Position numbers and translations under genes: made by a program. This document shows positions 61,538 through 64,000 of a DNA stretch of 64,000 bases, piece after piece. Position 1 is the first letter of the stretch. Each line of letters starts with the position of its first letter. Source of the stretch: CAZBME01 sp964645835 (GTDB lineage: Bacteria; Desulfobacterota; Syntrophia; Syntrophales; UBA8958); the NCBI GenBank assembly GCA_964645835.1, contig CAZYDG010000072.1, positions 1 to 64,000 of the forward strand. The letters run 5' to 3'. The notes below the pieces were generated by a model, which made no database searches, was not told where the DNA came from, and worked only from the letters and a program-made list of their open reading frames with translations.

Positions 61538-62164
61538 ATGCAAAAGGCTTGTAGTGTCGATATAGTTCTTTTCGATTTCGGAGGTGTTATCGCCGATGAA
61601 GGTTTTAAGGAGGGGTTGCGGGCCATAGCCCGGCAGAATGGCGTCGATGAGGAACGGTTTGACAATGCGGCCCACGAGGCCATCCGGACATCGAACTACC
61701 TCACGGGAAAGGCACCGGAAGCAGCCTTCTGGGCACTCCTCAGGAAACTCACGGGCATTCAGGGCACTGACACCGACTTGAGAAACGAATGTCTTTCGCG
61801 GTTCATCATCCGCGATTGGATGCTCGAGCTTGCCGGTCGGTTACGGGACCGGGGTATCCGAACGGGAATATTAAGCGATCAAACCGATTGGCTTGACCTT
61901 CTGAATGACCGGTATGATTTCTTCAGGTATTACGATCATGTGTTCAACAGTTATCATATGGGCGATGGAAAGTGGAATCCCGGCCATTTTGACGCCGTCT
62001 GCCAAACTTTGGGCGTTTCGGCCGGCCAGGTCCTCTTCATCGACGATACGCCGGGCCATTGTGAACGGGCCAGTCAGAGGGGATTGAACGTGATCCTCTA
62101 TACCGGACGGAATGATTTTGAGGAAAAGATCGGGGCATTCTGCCCATTATTGGAAAACATCTAG
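61538..62164 (+). CDS. HAD-superfamily hydrolase (subfamily IA)
   Basis: 208 residues. Motif I VLFDFGGVIAD (nucleophile Asp; the usual second Asp position is Gly as in YihX/epoxide-hydrolase-like members), motif II GILSDQT, and motif IV VLFIDDTPGHCERASQRGL. It is probably a phosphatase or dehalogenase-like hydrolase. Ribosome binding site AGAGGTAAG. It is followed after 14 bases by a methyltransferase gene. Confidence 0.85.
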   Translation: MQKACSVDIVLFDFGGVIADEGFKEGLRAIARQNGVDEERFDNAAHEAIRTSNYLTGKAPEAAFWALLRKLTGIQGTDTDLRNECLSRFIIRDWMLELAGRLRDRGIRTGILSDQTDWLDLLNDRYDFFRYYDHVFNSYHMGDGKWNPGHFDAVCQTLGVSAGQVLFIDDTPGHCERASQRGLNVILYTGRNDFEEKIGAFCPLLENI

Positions 62165-62178
62165 TTGAGGACGATCTT

Positions 62179-62799
62179 ATGAAAAGAGATTTCGATAAAG
62201 AGGCACAAACATGGGATCAGAAGACGGCACGGATAAAACTGGCTGCCGACGTGGCTTCGGCCATGATGAATGCCATCCCTTTAACCGCTGAGATGGACGT
62301 TTTGGACTATGGCTGCGGCACGGGTCTCCTGACCCTGGCATTACAGCCCCACGTCCGTACCATAACCGGCGCGGACACATCCATTGGCATGCTCGACGTA
62401 TTTAAAGGAAAAATCGAGGCACAGGGGCTTACAAATGTGACTATCCAATATCTTGACGCGGATCAGGGTATAGGACTGACCGGCTCGTATCACCTGATCA
62501 CAAGCAGCATGACCCTCCATCACGTGGAAGACCCGCCCACCATCATCCGAAAATTATACGAACACCTCTATCCCGGCGGATATCTATGTATTGCCGATCT
62601 GGACCCGGATGATGGGAAGTTTCACAGCCAGAGCGAGGGTGTCTTCCATGAAGGGTTTTCAAGATCCGCTATGGGACGCTGGTTTGCCCAGGCAGGCTTT
62701 GACCGAATTACGGAGACAACAGCGGCCACCGTTACTAAAGATATCCCTGAAGAGGGCATCCACTCATTTTCTATTTTTCTGGTGACGGGCAAGCGCTAG
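62179..62799 (+). CDS. Class I SAM-dependent methyltransferase
   Basis: 206 residues. MDVLDYGCGTGLLTLAL is motif I, ITGADTSIGML motif post-I, SMTLHHVEDP motif II/III, and YLCIADLDPDDG the following strand. This is the small methyltransferase type (UbiE-like core without a cap). Substrate unknown. It is the second gene of a HAD-methyltransferase pair. Confidence 0.88.
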   Translation: MKRDFDKEAQTWDQKTARIKLAADVASAMMNAIPLTAEMDVLDYGCGTGLLTLALQPHVRTITGADTSIGMLDVFKGKIEAQGLTNVTIQYLDADQGIGLTGSYHLITSSMTLHHVEDPPTIIRKLYEHLYPGGYLCIADLDPDDGKFHSQSEGVFHEGFSRSAMGRWFAQAGFDRITETTAATVTKDIPEEGIHSFSIFLVTGKR

Positions 62800-62955
62800 A
62801 TTAATAAACTGTTCGTTGTCCCATTGAGCTTCCAATAAACGGCATTTGATGCTCTCCGCAACAGCCATTCTGCCCGGCAGATAGTTATGGCGGCCCATAC
62901 CCGTACCGTCATTCAGCCCTTTTCCCTGGCTAACCATCCTTATTGTGCTTTCCAT
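62764..62955 (-). CDS. Possible small gene, antisense to a methyltransferase 3' end
   Basis: 63 codons on the minus strand with a very good ribosome binding site (AAAGGAG, 6-7 bases before ATG). The product is basic and Gly/Arg-containing (RMVSQGKGLNDGTGMGRHNY) with no recognised family. It overlaps the 3' end of the methyltransferase gene by 36 bases in antisense. The site argues that it is translated; conservation is unknown. Confidence 0.4.
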   Translation of the reverse strand: MESTIRMVSQGKGLNDGTGMGRHNYLPGRMAVAESIKCRLLEAQWDNEQFINLALARHQKNRK

Positions 62956-63018
62956 AAACTGCTCCTTTTCACATCCTTATGATGCTTAAGGTATCGTCAG
63001 GAACAAAATATCCTTAAC

Positions 63019-63173
63019 GAGCTGTTGAAAAACGTCCATCTGCTGCGTTGCGCTGCAAGCTTCGTCAATCGACGTACGTCAATGTACGACTCATTCCTCA
63101 GCTTTTGCGCGCCTTGCATCTGGGCATTTTTGAACAGCCTGCACAAACTCGTGTTTCTTCAAAAAACTGCTAG
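63019..63173 (-). repeat. Dispersed repeat, copy F
   Basis: Very close to copy C, same orientation: GCTGTTGAAAAACGTCC, CTGCTGCGTTGCG, GCAAGCTTCGTCAATC, CTCATTCCTCAGCTTTTG, GCGCGCCTTGCATC, TTTTTGAACAGCCTGC, ending in AAAAAACTGCTAG. The final CTAG contains the dinB stop codon on the opposite strand. Confidence 0.88.
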
Positions 63174-64000
63174 AGTACCTTTTCAAGATGACCGGCCCGG
63201 ACACCGATGAGGCGGACACGTCGCGTCAAGTCAACCCGCTTGAGGCAGGCAAAGGCCCCTCGGCGGATATCTTCCTCAGAATCGGTAAGTTCGGCCATGG
63301 TCAGAGATCTGGTGACTGTTTCAAAATCGCTGAACCGGATCTTAATGGTCACATTCCGCATCTGAAACCTTTGAGCTTTCAGGTCAGCAACCACCTCCCG
63401 CGTCAGCTCCGCAAGGACCTTGGCGATAACCTGCCAGTTTGATACATCTGTCTGAAAGGTCCTTTCACGGCTGACGGACTTGGGCTCCCAATGGGTTACG
63501 AGCGGGCTATCGTCGATCCCACGGGATGCCTCATACAGGTAATGGCCATAAGACTTGCCGAAGGACCAGCACAGATCGTTCAGCGGCATGGCCGCCAGGG
63601 CGCCGATGGTCTCGATACCGATGGATTTAAGGGCAGACTCCGTTTTCGGCCCCACGCCGTAAAGCTTTCGGACGGACAAGGGCCATAAGCGGCTTTCAAT
63701 ATCACCTGTGCCGAGAATCGTAAGACCGTCGGGTTTCTCCATATCCGAAGCAATCTTGGCAAGGAGCTTGTTGGCAGCAATGCCGATGGAACAGGTTAAA
63801 CCGGTTTGATCTTTAACACCTTTCTTGATCCTTGCGGCAATATCCTCAGAACTTCCCGAAAGTGCAGTGATGTCAAGGAATGCTTCGTCAATTCCCACAT
63901 CCTCCATCAGGGGTGTAATGTCTTTTAAGACGGACTTGAAACGCCGTGAAGCAATACAGTAGGCCTCATAATCAACAGGGAGAAAAATTGCGTGCGTGCA
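63170..64000 (-). CDS. dinB: DNA polymerase IV (Y family), 3' part; 5' end outside window
   Basis: Open to the right edge, 276 codons visible. VGIDEAFLDITAL holds the catalytic Asp-Glu of the palm, CSIGIAANKLLAKIASDMEKP the palm/thumb signature, KLYGVGPKTESALKSIGI the helix-hairpin-helix thumb, and RERTFQTDV the little finger. It bypasses DNA damage with low fidelity. The last codons run into repeat F, which provides the stop; the usual C-terminal beta-clamp motif is not obvious, and the C-terminus ends EKVL. Confidence 0.92.
   Translation of the reverse strand, partial: CTHAIFLPVDYEAYCIASRRFKSVLKDITPLMEDVGIDEAFLDITALSGSSEDIAARIKKGVKDQTGLTCSIGIAANKLLAKIASDMEKPDGLTILGTGDIESRLWPLSVRKLYGVGPKTESALKSIGIETIGALAAMPLNDLCWSFGKSYGHYLYEASRGIDDSPLVTHWEPKSVSRERTFQTDVSNWQVIAKVLAELTREVVADLKAQRFQMRNVTIKIRFSDFETVTRSLTMAELTDSEEDIRRGAFACLKRVDLTRRVRLIGVRAGHLEKVL

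Noticed and set aside
1..64000. CRISPR arrays, tRNA or rRNA genes, riboswitches, origin
   Set aside because: No regularly spaced repeats, no cloverleaf-like sequences and no recognised riboswitch or rRNA blocks were found by reading; a covariance-model scan would be needed to be sure.

Overview
The window looks like chromosomal DNA of an anaerobic deltaproteobacterium (Desulfobacterota), probably close to syntrophic fatty-acid or aromatic degraders such as Syntrophaceae. This is inferred from gene content: acyl-CoA dehydrogenases, DUF35/SCP-type thiolase-like proteins, a CoA transferase, an AtoE short-chain fatty acid carrier, a 2-oxoacid:ferredoxin oxidoreductase, a LarA-type nickel enzyme, a desulforedoxin-like protein and in-frame UGA codons that look like selenocysteine (Sec). 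No rRNA, tRNA or CRISPR array was seen.

Layout. 1-5250: edge of an insertion sequence, a NlpC/P60-papain double protease, a lipoprotein and a ferredoxin-like protein. 5600-8400: a methyltransferase, gene debris, a MerR regulator and a MerB-like gene in which BOTH catalytic cysteines are encoded by in-frame TGA, each followed by a SECIS-like hairpin. 8600-16150: an HD-domain protein, a SpoIIE/kinase plus STAS partner-switching pair and an amino acid permease. 16340-20730: ATPase debris, an acyl-CoA dehydrogenase, a CoA transferase, and a TetR regulator with a perfect palindromic operator followed by a PHP phosphoesterase. 20939-28129: a seven-gene operon (two thiolase-fold proteins lacking the catalytic Cys and His, an SCP2-SCP2-DUF35 fusion, a DUF35 protein, two acyl-CoA dehydrogenases and a MaoC hydratase gene broken by a TAA). 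Its parts match the steroid side-chain (igr-type) system of actinobacteria.

28687-40829: a lipase truncated by an IS4-type element, an acyltransferase, an AI-2E permease, DUF1841, a substrate-binding lipoprotein beside a large hybrid kinase, a small acidic protein and a TM2/thioesterase cluster. 40849-48282: secreted MsrAB, 2-oxoacid:ferredoxin oxidoreductase, a second Sec gene (UxxC peroxiredoxin-like, also with a SECIS-like hairpin) and a giant FAD/Fe-S oxidoreductase with a Met/Pro-rich tail. 48592-56762: desulforedoxin-like protein, DUF488, 7TM-HD phosphodiesterase, MarR regulator with a clear promoter/operator, amidohydrolase-fold protein, AtoE, an ABM-domain protein and an orphan Hcp. 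56827-64000: DEAD-box helicase, a cupin/LarA/DUF362 operon, a HAD phosphatase, a methyltransferase and the end of dinB.

A dispersed repeat of about 130-220 bp occurs six times (A-F), always next to genes; it supplies stop codons to three genes and a possible start codon to a fourth. The most noteworthy finding is the double-selenocysteine organomercurial-lyase homologue at 7647-8393, supported by a second, independent Sec gene at 44605-45096.
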